Below, in pieces: positions 27,839 through 36,058 of a DNA stretch of 64,000 nt (position 1 is its first letter; each line of letters starts with the position of its first letter). The DNA is from Allobosea sp. Its GTDB lineage: Bacteria; Pseudomonadota; Alphaproteobacteria; Rhizobiales; Beijerinckiaceae. The stretch spans positions 186,001-250,000 of the forward strand of contig NZ_JAUYTP010000068.1 in the NCBI RefSeq assembly GCF_030695125.1, written 5' to 3'. Position numbers and translations under genes: made by a program. The notes under the pieces were generated by a model that saw nothing but the letters and a program-made list of their open reading frames with translations, had not been told where the DNA came from and ran no database searches.

Positions 27839-28072
27839 TCAATGCTTGGTTTCGAGCGCCTTGAGGCGACTCTCCAGCGCTTCGACGCGCTTGATCAGTC
27901 CATTTGCGAGGCCGCGAACGAGAATGGCCTCGCCCTGCATGAATTTCTCCATGGCACGCGTGTCTAGGCTAGCCATCAAATCAGACGCAGCTGCGAGAGG
28001 CTCGGCCCAGAGCCGCTCCCTGAACGCGAGCAATTCGCCAAGGCTCATATTCTCGATCCTCGCCATCGCCAT
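27839..28072 (-). CDS. Small hypothetical protein between metF and metH
   Basis: I do not recognise this 77-residue protein. It is charged and predicted helical, with a C-terminal heptad-like stretch ([19 protein letters not shown]) that could form a coiled coil. A strong ribosome site, AGGGAGG, lies 4 bases before the ATG, which argues for translation. It ends 17 bp before metH and follows the inverted repeat after metF. It has no membrane segment or cysteines. It may be co-transcribed with metH; no function is proposed. Confidence 0.6.
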   Translation of the reverse strand: MAMARIENMSLGELLAFRERLWAEPLAAASDLMASLDTRAMEKFMQGEAILVRGLANGLIKRVEALESRLKALETKH

Positions 28073-28083
28073 GTGCCTCCCTC

Positions 28084-28203
28084 AGCCCTCATCCTGAGGA
28101 GCACTTCGCAGAAGTGCGTCTCGAAGGATGTTCCTGATTTCTCCCAAGCCTCCTTGACCATCCTTCGAGACGCCGCCTTCGGCGGCTCCTCAGGATGAGG
28201 GCT
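28084..28203. repeat. Inverted pair of a CCTCATCCTGAGGAGC-type intergenic repeat
   Basis: Two copies of a palindromic element face each other: 28084-28130 and 28159-28203. Outer 19 bases and inner 15 bases are perfect reverse complements (starting AGCCCTCATCCTGAGGAGC and ending GCGTCTCGAAGGATG); only the short hairpin inserts differ (ACTTCGCAGAAGT against CGCCTTCGGCG). Elements starting CCTCATCCTGAGGAGC are widespread in Hyphomicrobiales genomes. The pair would fold into a very stable RNA stem between metF and the small ORF. Confidence 0.85.
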
Positions 28204-28212
28204 CGTCAGAAT

Positions 28213-29127
28213 TCACTCCGCCGCCGCCGCAGCCTGCGCTGCCATCTTTTCGGGCTTCACCCCGACCAGATGGCAGATGGCATAGACCAGATCGGCTTTA
28301 TTCATCGTATAGAAGTGCAGATCGCCGACGCCGCGATCGATCAGGTCGAGCGCCTGTTCGGCGCAGACGGCGGCCGCCACCAGGCGACGCGTCGCCGCGT
28401 CCTCTTCCAGCCCCTCGAACCGGTCGGCCAGCCATTGCGGCACGCTCGCCCCGGTCTTGCGGGCGAAATTCGCGGTCTGCTTGAAGTTCTGCACCGGCAC
28501 GATGCCGGGCAGGATCGGGATGTCGATCCCAGCGGCGCGGACCTTGTCGAGATAGCGGAAATAGACGTCGTTATCGAAGAAGAACTGGGTGATCGCCCGC
28601 GTCGCGCCGGCATCGACCTTCTTCTTCAGCGCGTCGATGTCGGCCTCCAGCGAGGCGGCTTCCGGATGCTTCTCCGGATAGGCCGAGACCGTGACCTCGA
28701 AATCGCCGATGCGCTTCAAGCCGGCGACGAGATCGGAGGTCTGGTGGTAGCCTTGCGGGTGCGGCTCATAGACCGTGCCGAGCCCGCCGGCAGGGTCGCC
28801 GCGCAGCGCCACGACATGGCGCACGCCGGCTTCCCAATAGGCGCGGATGACCTCGTCGACCTCGTCGCGGGACGCCGAGACGCAGGTGAGATGCGCAGCC
28901 GGCTTCAGCGCCGTCTCCTCGACCATGCGCTTGACGGTGGCGTGCGTCCGTTCGCGGGTCGATCCGCCGGCGCCATAGGTCACCGAGACGAAGGCAGGGC
29001 CGAGCGGCTCGAGCCGGCGCACACTCTCCCAGAGCGCGACCTCCATCTCCGCCGTCTTGGGCGGGAAGAACTCGAACGAGATCTTCGGGCGGCGCGAGCC
29101 ATGACGGCTGGGGCGAAACGCGTTCAT
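28213..29127 (-). CDS. metF: Methylenetetrahydrofolate reductase MetF
   Basis: MetF reduces 5,10-methylene-THF to 5-methyl-THF with an FAD cofactor and so feeds MetH. The 304-residue protein has the TIM-barrel family start ISFEFFPPKT, the FVSVTYGAGGSTRERT and ALRGDPAGG motifs and the ITQFFFDNDVYF segment. The ATG at 29127 overlaps the last base of the upstream regulator stop (TGATG), so the two are translationally coupled. An Ala-rich tail precedes the stop. It is followed by the inverted repeat and metH. Confidence 0.97.
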   Translation of the reverse strand: MNAFRPSRHGSRRPKISFEFFPPKTAEMEVALWESVRRLEPLGPAFVSVTYGAGGSTRERTHATVKRMVEETALKPAAHLTCVSASRDEVDEVIRAYWEAGVRHVVALRGDPAGGLGTVYEPHPQGYHQTSDLVAGLKRIGDFEVTVSAYPEKHPEAASLEADIDALKKKVDAGATRAITQFFFDNDVYFRYLDKVRAAGIDIPILPGIVPVQNFKQTANFARKTGASVPQWLADRFEGLEEDAATRRLVAAAVCAEQALDLIDRGVGDLHFYTMNKADLVYAICHLVGVKPEKMAAQAAAAAE

Positions 29128-30161
29128 CAGGCGACCTCCAGATTGTTCTGTCGCGGCATCGGATCGGACTGGACGCGCCGATCGCAGCCCCGCCACAGCA
29201 TGACCGGCAGCTGGCCGGAACCGCCGCCGGCGAGCTTGATTTCATCGGACAGGTCGCAAGCCAGCCCGCTCTCGGCAAACCAGCCCGCGATCTGGGCCCG
29301 CGAAAAGCCGAGCCGGCGATGGGCATGCTCGGTCCGCAGGAACTCCATCTCGTGGGGAGCGAAATCGACGACGATCAGCCGCCCGCCGGGCGCCAGCATC
29401 GCGGCCGCCTCGCGCACGGCGCGTCCGGGGTCGTCCAGAAAATGCAGGACCTGGTGGATGACCACGCAATCGAAGCTGCCGCGCGGAAACGGCAGAGCGT
29501 AGATGTCGCCCTGGCGCAGTTCGACGCGGGCGAGCCCCACCTTTTCCAGATTGGCGCGCGCCACCGCCAGCATGGCGTGGTTGGCGTCGACGCCGACCGC
29601 CCGGCCGAATTTCGGCGCGAGACGCTCCAGCATGCGGCCTGTCCCCGTGCCGAGATCGAGCAGGCTGCCGGGCGTGCCCCGGCCCACCGCCATCTCGACC
29701 GCGGCCTCGACCGCCTCGTCGGGCACATGCAGCGTGCGCAGCCGGTCCCAATCCCGCGCGACGCTGGCGAAATAGCTCTGCGCGACCTCGGCGCGCGTGC
29801 CCCTCACCGCAGCCAGGCGCTCGCGATCGGCCGCCAGCACCGGGTCGCTCCGGTCGAGCCAGGCCGCCAGAGACGCGGCGAAAGCCCCGCCAGTGCCGGT
29901 TTCGTCGAGCCGGAAGAAGGCCCAGGCGCCCTCGCGCGCCCGCCGCACCAGGCCGGCCTCGGTCAGCAGCTTGAGGTGGCGCGAAATGCGCGGCTGCGAC
30001 TGGCCGAGAATGTCGGTCAGATCCGACACGGACAGCTCCCCCTCCGACAGCAGCGCCAGGATCCGCAGCCGCGTCTCCTCGCCTGCGGCCCGCAGGCCTG
30101 CGAGGAGGACATCCGAGGATAGCGTGGTCGGCAAACGCAAGCGCACAAACTCCGGGATCAC
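29127..30161 (-). CDS. ArsR-HTH/SAM-methyltransferase fusion regulator (SahR-like)
   Basis: The 344-residue protein joins an ArsR-type winged helix (about 15-95, with ISRHLKLLTEAGLVRR as recognition region) to a Rossmann SAM-binding methyltransferase domain (about 150-270, LLDLGTGTGRMLERL). This is the architecture of SahR, an S-adenosylhomocysteine-responsive regulator of methionine genes in Proteobacteria. Coupling to metF (TGATG) and the palindrome at 30188-30203 fit that role. A GTG at 30161 is the first start, but it lacks a ribosome site; GTG at 30146 follows GGAG, so the true N-terminus is uncertain. Methyltransferase activity is unproven. Confidence 0.85.
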   Translation of the reverse strand: MIPEFVRLRLPTTLSSDVLLAGLRAAGEETRLRILALLSEGELSVSDLTDILGQSQPRISRHLKLLTEAGLVRRAREGAWAFFRLDETGTGGAFAASLAAWLDRSDPVLAADRERLAAVRGTRAEVAQSYFASVARDWDRLRTLHVPDEAVEAAVEMAVGRGTPGSLLDLGTGTGRMLERLAPKFGRAVGVDANHAMLAVARANLEKVGLARVELRQGDIYALPFPRGSFDCVVIHQVLHFLDDPGRAVREAAAMLAPGGRLIVVDFAPHEMEFLRTEHAHRRLGFSRAQIAGWFAESGLACDLSDEIKLAGGGSGQLPVMLWRGCDRRVQSDPMPRQNNLEVA

Positions 30162-30187
30162 AGCAGAGAGACAACGAAGAAAAAGAT

Positions 30188-30203
30188 ATAAAGATATCTT
30201 TAT
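30188..30203. promoter_or_regulatory. Perfect 16-bp palindrome ahead of the metF operon (candidate operator)
   Basis: ATAAAGATATCTTTAT is its own reverse complement and stands out as AT-rich in GC-rich surroundings. An extra AAAGATAT half-site overlaps it on the left. It lies 26 bases before the first possible start of the ArsR-methyltransferase gene, a typical place for an autorepressor site, and ArsR-type proteins bind such symmetric AT-rich sites. Confidence 0.7.
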
Positions 30204-30227
30204 GTCGAGAGCAGCCGCGACGCAAGC

Positions 30228-31655
30228 CTATTCTCCGGCCGCGCATCCGCCTTGCGCCACCATCGCCCGCTGCAGCGCCCTGAACAGGCGCGGATCGCCC
30301 GATTGCGCGACATTGAAGCGCATGAACCGATCCGCCGTTTGCGACAGGCTGTAGACATTGCCAGGCGCCAGCACGATGCCCTCGCTCAGGAGTTGCCTCG
30401 CGATCACGGCGGCATCCTGCCCTGTTGGCAGCTCGCACCACAGGAACATTCCGCCGCGCGGTTCGATCCAGGGCAGGATGCCGAGCCCTCTCAGGCGCGC
30501 CGAGGTCTCGCCCATGGCCCGCGCGAGCCGCGCCCGCAAGCCGTCCATGTGCTTGCGGTAGCTGCCATCCGTCAGCACGCTCAGGACCAGTTCGGCCGCC
30601 AGCCGCCCGGTACCGAAGGATGCGGCGATCTTCAGATCGATCAGCGCCTCGATCCAGTCCGGCCGCGCGGCGATGTAGCCGCAGCGCACCGAGGCCGAGA
30701 GCGATTTGGAGAAGCTGCCGATCTGGACAACGCGCTGGAGCCCGTCGAAAGCCGACAGCCGCGGCGATGGCTCCGGCTCGAAATCGGCGAAGATGTCGTC
30801 CTCGACGATGGTCAGTCCGAACTGGTCGGCGAGCTTCAGCACGCGATGCGCCACGAGTGGCGACAGCGTCGCGCCGGTCGGGTTGTGCAGCGCCGAATTG
30901 GTGACGTAGAGGCGCGGGCTTTCCGCCGCCAGCACCTGTTCCAGCGCCGCGATATCGGGGCCGCTGGCCGTGTAGGGCACGCCGACGATGCGAACCCGGT
31001 GCGCCCGCAGCAAGGCGTGGAAGTTGAAATAGCAGGGATCGTCGACCAGCACCGTGTCGCCGGGCTCGACCAGCAGGCTGCAAACCAGATCGAGCGCCTG
31101 CGTGCCGGATTCGGTCAGCATGATCTGGTCGGGCGACGCCTCGACGCCATGGACCGCCAGGCGGCGCGCGAGAACCTGCCGCAGCGGCGAAAGGCCAAGC
31201 GGCGAGCCGTAATCGGCCAGCGTCTCGTCGGCGGCGCGCGACAGCCGGCGCAGGCCCCGGCGCAGGGCCTCCTGCGGCATCCAGTCCGCCGGCAGCCAGC
31301 CGCAGCCCGGCTTGAGCACGCCCTCCCCGGCATCCAGCGACTGCCGCGAGACCCAGAACGGATCCACCGCGCGCTCCAGGCGCGGCCCGAGATCGGCCGG
31401 CGAGAACGGCGGCGCATGACCGGCAACGTAGAAGCCAGAGCCACGGCGCGCCTGGATGACACCCTCGGCGGCCAGCCGGTCATAGGCCTCGACGACCGTC
31501 GATTTCGACACCCTGAGGCTCTCCGCCAACGCCCTGATCGACGGCAGCCGCGCGCCGGACGCCAGCGCCCGCCCGGCGATGCGCGCGCCGATCGCCTGCA
31601 TGACGAGCCCGACGCGCGGCGCGCCCTTCTCATTGAATCCCTCGACTGGGCGCAT
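30228..31655 (-). CDS. MocR-family (GntR-HTH plus aminotransferase) regulator
   Basis: This 475-residue protein has a GntR-type winged helix (about 10-78, with LPSIRALAESLRVSKSTVVEAYDRL split across helices) and a fold-type I aminotransferase-like domain. The PLP lysine lies near residue 320 in GSFSKSLSASVRCGY, and NPTGATLSP and the VEDDIFADF motif are present, so PLP binding is expected. MocR proteins usually control an adjacent divergent gene; here that is an EamA transporter. The ATG at 31655 is chosen because it begins just before the HTH; the open frame beyond it runs through the divergent gene. Confidence 0.9.
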   Translation of the reverse strand: MRPVEGFNEKGAPRVGLVMQAIGARIAGRALASGARLPSIRALAESLRVSKSTVVEAYDRLAAEGVIQARRGSGFYVAGHAPPFSPADLGPRLERAVDPFWVSRQSLDAGEGVLKPGCGWLPADWMPQEALRRGLRRLSRAADETLADYGSPLGLSPLRQVLARRLAVHGVEASPDQIMLTESGTQALDLVCSLLVEPGDTVLVDDPCYFNFHALLRAHRVRIVGVPYTASGPDIAALEQVLAAESPRLYVTNSALHNPTGATLSPLVAHRVLKLADQFGLTIVEDDIFADFEPEPSPRLSAFDGLQRVVQIGSFSKSLSASVRCGYIAARPDWIEALIDLKIAASFGTGRLAAELVLSVLTDGSYRKHMDGLRARLARAMGETSARLRGLGILPWIEPRGGMFLWCELPTGQDAAVIARQLLSEGIVLAPGNVYSLSQTADRFMRFNVAQSGDPRLFRALQRAMVAQGGCAAGE

Positions 31656-31676
31656 CTGTCTGACTCCTTGACCAGT

Positions 31677-31704
31677 ACAGTTTGTCCGAATTGTCCTGAA
31701 CTGT
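31677..31704. promoter_or_regulatory. Repeats in the MocR/EamA divergent promoter region
   Basis: ACAGTT (31677-31682) and AACTGT (31699-31704) form an inverted repeat with 16 bases between. Within it TTGTCC occurs twice as a direct repeat at 31682 and 31691. MocR regulators often bind direct repeats in the region shared with their target, so this is a candidate operator; it is a pattern match only. Confidence 0.45.
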
Positions 31705-31751
31705 CTCTGGAGAACTTGTTGATCCTGCCCGATGCGGACGGCAGCGGCGGG

Positions 31752-32630
31752 ATGATGGACATGATGGCGAGCGGCTGGATCAACGGGTTTCTCGGCGTGC
31801 TGATCTTCGCCGGCTCTCTGCCGGCGACACGGGTCGCCGTGGCCGATTTCGACCCGGTCTTCATGACGCTCGCCCGCGCGGCGATCGCCGGCCTCGTCGG
31901 CCTGGCGCTGCTCGGCATCTTCCGTGAAAAGCGCCCCGTACGCCGCGATCTCCTGCCCCTGCTGGTGGTGTCGCTCAGCGTCGTCATCGGGTTCCCGCTG
32001 CTGACGGCACTGGCCCTGCAGCAGGTCACCTCGGCCCATTCGATCGTCTTCATCGGCCTGCTGCCGCTCTCGACCGCGCTGTTTGCCGTGCTGCGCGGCG
32101 GCGAACGGCCCCGCCCCGCCTTCTGGCTGTTCTCCGGCCTCGGCAGCGCGCTGGTGGCGGGATTTGCCCTGGCGCAGGGTTTTGCTGCCTCGCCGACCGG
32201 CGATCTGCTGATGCTGGCCGCGATCGTCATCTGCGGCCTCGGCTATGCCGAAGGCGCAGCGCTCTCGCGCCGGCTCGGCGGCTGGCAGGTCATTTCCTGG
32301 GCGCTGCTGCTGTCGCTGCCCATTACCGCGGCGCTGAGCTGGATCACGGCGCCGGACTCGCTGAGCGGCGTGGGGCTGCCGGCCTGGCTCGGCCTGGCCT
32401 ATGTCTCGCTGTTCAGCATGCTGATCGGCTTCGTCTTCTGGTATCGAGGCCTCGCCCAGGGCGGCATCGCGGCCGTTGGACAATTGCAGTTGCTGCAACC
32501 CTTCTTCGGGCTCGCGCTCGCGGCGCTGCTGCTGGGCGAGACGGTGACCTGGCCCATGCTAGCCGTGTCGGCGGCCGTGGCGGCCTGCGTCGCCGGAGCC
32601 CGGCGCTTCGCCCGATCACGCCCCTCCTGA
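31752..32630 (+). CDS. EamA/DMT-family transporter
   Basis: The 292-residue protein has ten predicted membrane segments in two EamA repeats, with the second repeat ending FWYRGLAQGGIAAVGQLQLLQPFFGLALA, a typical DMT pattern. Such proteins export or import small metabolites such as amino acids. The ATG at 31752 gives the family start; an upstream TTG with GGAG close by (31719) is an alternative. It is divergent from the MocR regulator, which likely controls it; that pairing often concerns amino acid or amine export. Confidence 0.87.
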   Translation: MMDMMASGWINGFLGVLIFAGSLPATRVAVADFDPVFMTLARAAIAGLVGLALLGIFREKRPVRRDLLPLLVVSLSVVIGFPLLTALALQQVTSAHSIVFIGLLPLSTALFAVLRGGERPRPAFWLFSGLGSALVAGFALAQGFAASPTGDLLMLAAIVICGLGYAEGAALSRRLGGWQVISWALLLSLPITAALSWITAPDSLSGVGLPAWLGLAYVSLFSMLIGFVFWYRGLAQGGIAAVGQLQLLQPFFGLALAALLLGETVTWPMLAVSAAVAACVAGARRFARSRPS

Positions 32631-32647
32631 GGCGCCTCGCGGCGCCT
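32630..32647. terminator. Bidirectional hairpin between EamA and MOSC genes
   Basis: AGGCGCC and GGCGCCT form a 7-bp stem with a TCGC loop, between two converging genes (stops at 32630 and 32652). There is no T run, so termination strength is uncertain. Confidence 0.5.
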
Positions 32648-32651
32648 GGCC

Positions 32652-33260
32652 TCAGCCGCCCCTCGCCAGCACGGGCGGGATCACCACGACCGCATCGCCG
32701 GGCCCGATCGTCCCGGCGAGATCGACCGAGAGCACGAGCCCCCGCAATCCCGCCGCTGCCTTGACGAAGGCGAAGGTGAGGTCCTTGCGGCCGGTGGCGG
32801 CGGCGATCGCAGCCCCTGCCCGGCGGCAAGGCGCGTTGTAGGCCTCGACGCGCAGCACAGCCGCGCCGTCGAACCGGCCCTGGCCGCACCATTGGCCACC
32901 AATGGCCAGCCGGCTGCCGGGAGCGATATGGGAAAACCCCGCCAGACCCTCGACCAGAAGATTGCCGCCGAGCCATTCGGCCGGCAAGGCGTCGAGCCCG
33001 AGCCGCTGGGCGATCACACCCAGTTCGGCCGGGCACAGCGCCGACAGCTGGCGATCGTTACGCAGGGTCCGGCCGCGCGGCAGCCAGGGTTCGCGGGCCC
33101 CGGACGTCCGCGTCGCACCGGCATGGAGATCGCCCCGGATGCCGCCCTGGTCGAGCGGCAAAGACCCCGTCGGCACCGTGACGAAGGGGTAAGCGGCCGC
33201 AGTCGTGCCGCTTGCGACGAAGACGCCTGTCACGGCGCCCAGGGCGCGCAGAACTTTCAT
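32652..33260 (-). CDS. MOSC-domain protein
   Basis: The 202-residue protein matches the MOSC domain found at the end of molybdenum-cofactor sulfurases and in stand-alone YiiM-like proteins. It has the VTGVFVAS start, a GGIRGDLHAG loop, LGGNLLVEGL and the conserved Cys in YNAPCRRAG. MOSC proteins handle molybdenum cofactor or sulfur transfer; the partner enzyme cannot be told from the neighbours. The ATG at 33260 starts the conserved part. It converges with the EamA gene. Confidence 0.84.
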   Translation of the reverse strand: MKVLRALGAVTGVFVASGTTAAAYPFVTVPTGSLPLDQGGIRGDLHAGATRTSGAREPWLPRGRTLRNDRQLSALCPAELGVIAQRLGLDALPAEWLGGNLLVEGLAGFSHIAPGSRLAIGGQWCGQGRFDGAAVLRVEAYNAPCRRAGAAIAAATGRKDLTFAFVKAAAGLRGLVLSVDLAGTIGPGDAVVVIPPVLARGG

Positions 33261-33309
33261 GCGGGCGGCATCGCTCCATGCCCCCGGTGCTGTCAAGCGG
33301 CCGAACGGC

Positions 33310-33513
33310 TCACATCAACTGCAACGAACCCGCTGCGGTCTTGCCGCGTTCGGTCTTGAGTTCGAACGCGACTTTCTGCCCTTCGGTCAACGTCATCAGA
33401 CCCGCTTCCTTTACGGCAGTGATGTGAACGAACACATCCTTGCCGCCATCGGCCGGTTGAATGAAACCAAAGCCCTTTTCAGTATTGAACCATTTCACGG
33501 TTCCGGTCGCCAT
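33310..33513 (-). CDS. Cold shock protein (CspA family)
   Basis: The 67-residue protein is one cold-shock OB-fold domain with both RNA-binding motifs, KGFGFI (RNP1) and VFVHI (RNP2), after the classic TGTVKWFN start. It binds single-stranded nucleic acid and may act as an RNA chaperone. The ATG at 33513 gives the usual length; an earlier start would add seven untypical residues. About 130 bases upstream, before the GH3 gene ends, should hold its promoter and leader. Confidence 0.95.
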   Translation of the reverse strand: MATGTVKWFNTEKGFGFIQPADGGKDVFVHITAVKEAGLMTLTEGQKVAFELKTERGKTAAGSLQLM

Positions 33514-33643
33514 CGCCACATCCTTTGAAGCCAAAGCATCGACGTAACCCTCGCCCGCAAGCAGCCCAGGTCACGGCTTCGAAGAATTGACCGAAAATGC
33601 ACGTCTGTCGAGAGCAAAGGGCAGGCCAGCTAGTCCTGATCGA

Positions 33644-35887
33644 TCAAGATTTGGTCAAACGCACTTGCGTCATCACCGAGGTTTGCGACGAGCCACCTAG
33701 ATATATCTCAACATCTCCGGGCTCGACATTGTAACGGCCCGCCTCGTCATGGGCGCCCAGCCGTGCCGCGTCGAGCCTGAACCGCACCGTGCGGGTCTCG
33801 CCGGCGCGCAGCATCGGCTTGTCGAAAGCCTTGAGTTCCCGCACCGGGCGCGAGCGGCTGGCGACAGGCTGGCGGATGTAGAGCTGGACCACCTCCTGCC
33901 CGTCGCGCGGGCCCGCATTGGTGACGTCGACCGAGACCTCTACGGACCCATCCAGCCTCATGCTCGGCTTCGAAACGCGCGCATTGGCGTAGGTGAAGCG
34001 CGTGTAGGACAGGCCGTGGCCGAAGGGGTAGAGCGGCTCGTTGGCCTCGTCGATGAAGATCGATTCATAGCGCTGGCGGATCTTCTGCGGCCGCCCCGTC
34101 GGAAGATGATCGTAATAGACCGGGATCTGCCCGACGGAGCGCGGGAAGCTCATCGGCACCCGGCCCGACGGATTGACCTTGCCGGTCAGGATGTCGGCGA
34201 TGGCCGTGCGCCCTTCCGTGCCGCCATGGAAGGTCTGCAGGATGGCCGCGACATGGGCATCGGCCCAGGTCAGCACGAGCGGGCGCCCGGTGGCCAGCAC
34301 CAGCACGACCGGCTTTCCGGTGGCGACCAGCGCTTCCAGCAGGGGCTGCTGCACGCCCGGGAGATCGAGCCTGGTGCGCGAGGCGCCCTCGCCCATGAAC
34401 TCGCAATCCTCGCCGAGCATGGCGATGATCAGGTCGCTGGCCGCCGCGGCCCGGATCGCGGCCTCCTTGTCGGCGAACTCCGTGCCGCAGGCCTTGGTGA
34501 AGGCCGGCTCGTAGGTGACCGAGACATCCGCCGGCAGGCGCTCCTTCAGCGCCTCGGGCAGCGCCTGCACGACGCGGCGGCCGAGACCGGCCGGGTCCGT
34601 CCAGACGCGCTCGTCCTCCGGCCGCGCCATCGCGCCGATCACCGCGACGGATTTGACCGAAGGGCGGATCGGCAGGATGTCGTCCGCGTTCTTGAGCAGC
34701 ATCGCGCCTTCCTGCGCTGCCGTAAGGGCAACATCGCGGGCGGCCTGCGTCTGCATCATCGCAGGGGCCGCTGCAGGGTCGACATCGGGGCGGTCGAACA
34801 GGCCGAGATGGAACTTGACCCGCAGCACCCGCCGCACCGCCTCGTCCAGCACCTTCACCTGTACGCGCCCGGCCCGCACCTCGGCGGCGAGGTGCTTGTG
34901 GTAGACGTCGCCCATCATGTCCATGTCGATGCCGGCGAGCAGCGCCTTGCGCGCGGCCTCCGCGTCATCCCTGGCGATGCCATGCAGGCGCAGCTCGGTG
35001 ATCGAGCCGAAATCCGAGGTGACGAAGCCCTTGAAGCCCCATTGCCCGCGCAGCAGGTCCGTCAGCATGCCCCGATGAGCGGTGGCCGGCATGCCGTTGA
35101 GCGCATTGAAAGCCGCCATCGCGGTCATCGCGCCCGCATCGAAGGAGGCCTTGAAGGGCGGCAGATGCAGGTCGAAGAGCTGGCTCGTCGGGATCCAGGT
35201 CGAGTTATAGTCGCGCCCGGCCTCGCCCGCGCCATAGCCGACGAAGTGCTTGACCGAGGTCGCGACGCCGCCGCGCTGGTAGCCGCGCGTGCGCGCCGCC
35301 GCCACGACGGACGCCAGATGGACGTCCTCGCCCGCGCCTTCGAGCACGCGGCCCCAGCGCGGGTCGCGCGACATGTCGACCATCGGCGCGAAGGTCCAGT
35401 TGATGCCGGCAGCCGAAGCCTCGCGGCCGGTCCAGTAGGCGGCCTGCTCGATCAGCGCGGGGTTCCAGCTCGAGGCCTGGCCGAGCGGAAGCGGGAAATA
35501 GGTCGAGAAACCGTGGACCGCGTCGAGCCCGATGATCAGCGGGATCTTCAGGCGGCTCTCGCGAACCGCCTTCTGCACAGCCAGAACCTCGGCCGGCACG
35601 ACGAAGTTCATCACCCCGCCCATGCGCCCGGCCTTGACCTGAGCGATGTCGAAGCCGTCGCCGCGCCCCGACAGGTGGAGCTGGCCGACCTTCTCCTCCA
35701 GCGTCATCTTCGCCAGCAGCGCGTCGATGCGCCGCTCGATCGCGGCGGCCTCGCGCCCGGTCTTCCAGGCCACCGGCATGGCCGCGGCCGCCGGCACGGC
35801 CTGGGCCTGCGCGGTGGTCGTGACGATGGGCAGCACGAGGCAGAGGGCGAGGAGCGGGGCGGCGAGCCGCGAATTCATGAAGCGCAT
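33644..35887 (-). CDS. bglX: Periplasmic beta-glucosidase, GH3 family (BglX-like)
   Basis: This 747-residue glycoside hydrolase has a signal peptide (about 1-30, ending TAQAQA), a GH3 N-terminal barrel (about 50-370) with the catalytic nucleophile D292 in VTSDFGS, the KHFVGYGAGE motif, a GH3 C-terminal domain and a C-terminal fibronectin-III-like domain. It matches BglX in length and layout and should release glucose from beta-glucosides in the periplasm. The ATG at 35887 is chosen; a second ATG nine bases on is also possible. It stands alone. Confidence 0.93.
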   Translation of the reverse strand: MRFMNSRLAAPLLALCLVLPIVTTTAQAQAVPAAAAMPVAWKTGREAAAIERRIDALLAKMTLEEKVGQLHLSGRGDGFDIAQVKAGRMGGVMNFVVPAEVLAVQKAVRESRLKIPLIIGLDAVHGFSTYFPLPLGQASSWNPALIEQAAYWTGREASAAGINWTFAPMVDMSRDPRWGRVLEGAGEDVHLASVVAAARTRGYQRGGVATSVKHFVGYGAGEAGRDYNSTWIPTSQLFDLHLPPFKASFDAGAMTAMAAFNALNGMPATAHRGMLTDLLRGQWGFKGFVTSDFGSITELRLHGIARDDAEAARKALLAGIDMDMMGDVYHKHLAAEVRAGRVQVKVLDEAVRRVLRVKFHLGLFDRPDVDPAAAPAMMQTQAARDVALTAAQEGAMLLKNADDILPIRPSVKSVAVIGAMARPEDERVWTDPAGLGRRVVQALPEALKERLPADVSVTYEPAFTKACGTEFADKEAAIRAAAASDLIIAMLGEDCEFMGEGASRTRLDLPGVQQPLLEALVATGKPVVLVLATGRPLVLTWADAHVAAILQTFHGGTEGRTAIADILTGKVNPSGRVPMSFPRSVGQIPVYYDHLPTGRPQKIRQRYESIFIDEANEPLYPFGHGLSYTRFTYANARVSKPSMRLDGSVEVSVDVTNAGPRDGQEVVQLYIRQPVASRSRPVRELKAFDKPMLRAGETRTVRFRLDAARLGAHDEAGRYNVEPGDVEIYLGGSSQTSVMTQVRLTKS

Positions 35888-36058
35888 CTTTCGACAGGAG
35901 ACGAAGGCGGGCGGGCGGGCGGAAGACAGGTGACGAACGTCGCACGCCGCCCTACAGGAATGGCCGGATCGGCTCAACCGCCGCGGGATGTGCGCCGCTG
36001 GCTCGACCGTTGCATCGCAGGCCCTGCCTGAACGCGCCCTGAATCGGAACACGCCGCC

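Noticed and set aside
28084-28203. A riboswitch before metH
   Set aside because: The structured stretch is fully explained by two facing palindromic repeats. I found no cobalamin box or SAM-II-like core between metF and metH or before the regulator gene.
28195-29502. Plus-strand open frame across metF and the ArsR-methyltransferase gene
   Set aside because: Antisense to two well-supported genes and lacking recognisable motifs or a ribosome site.
30252-31751. Upstream extension of the EamA gene into the MocR gene
   Set aside because: The extension is antisense to MocR. The membrane protein itself starts at 31752 with a normal DMT N-terminus.
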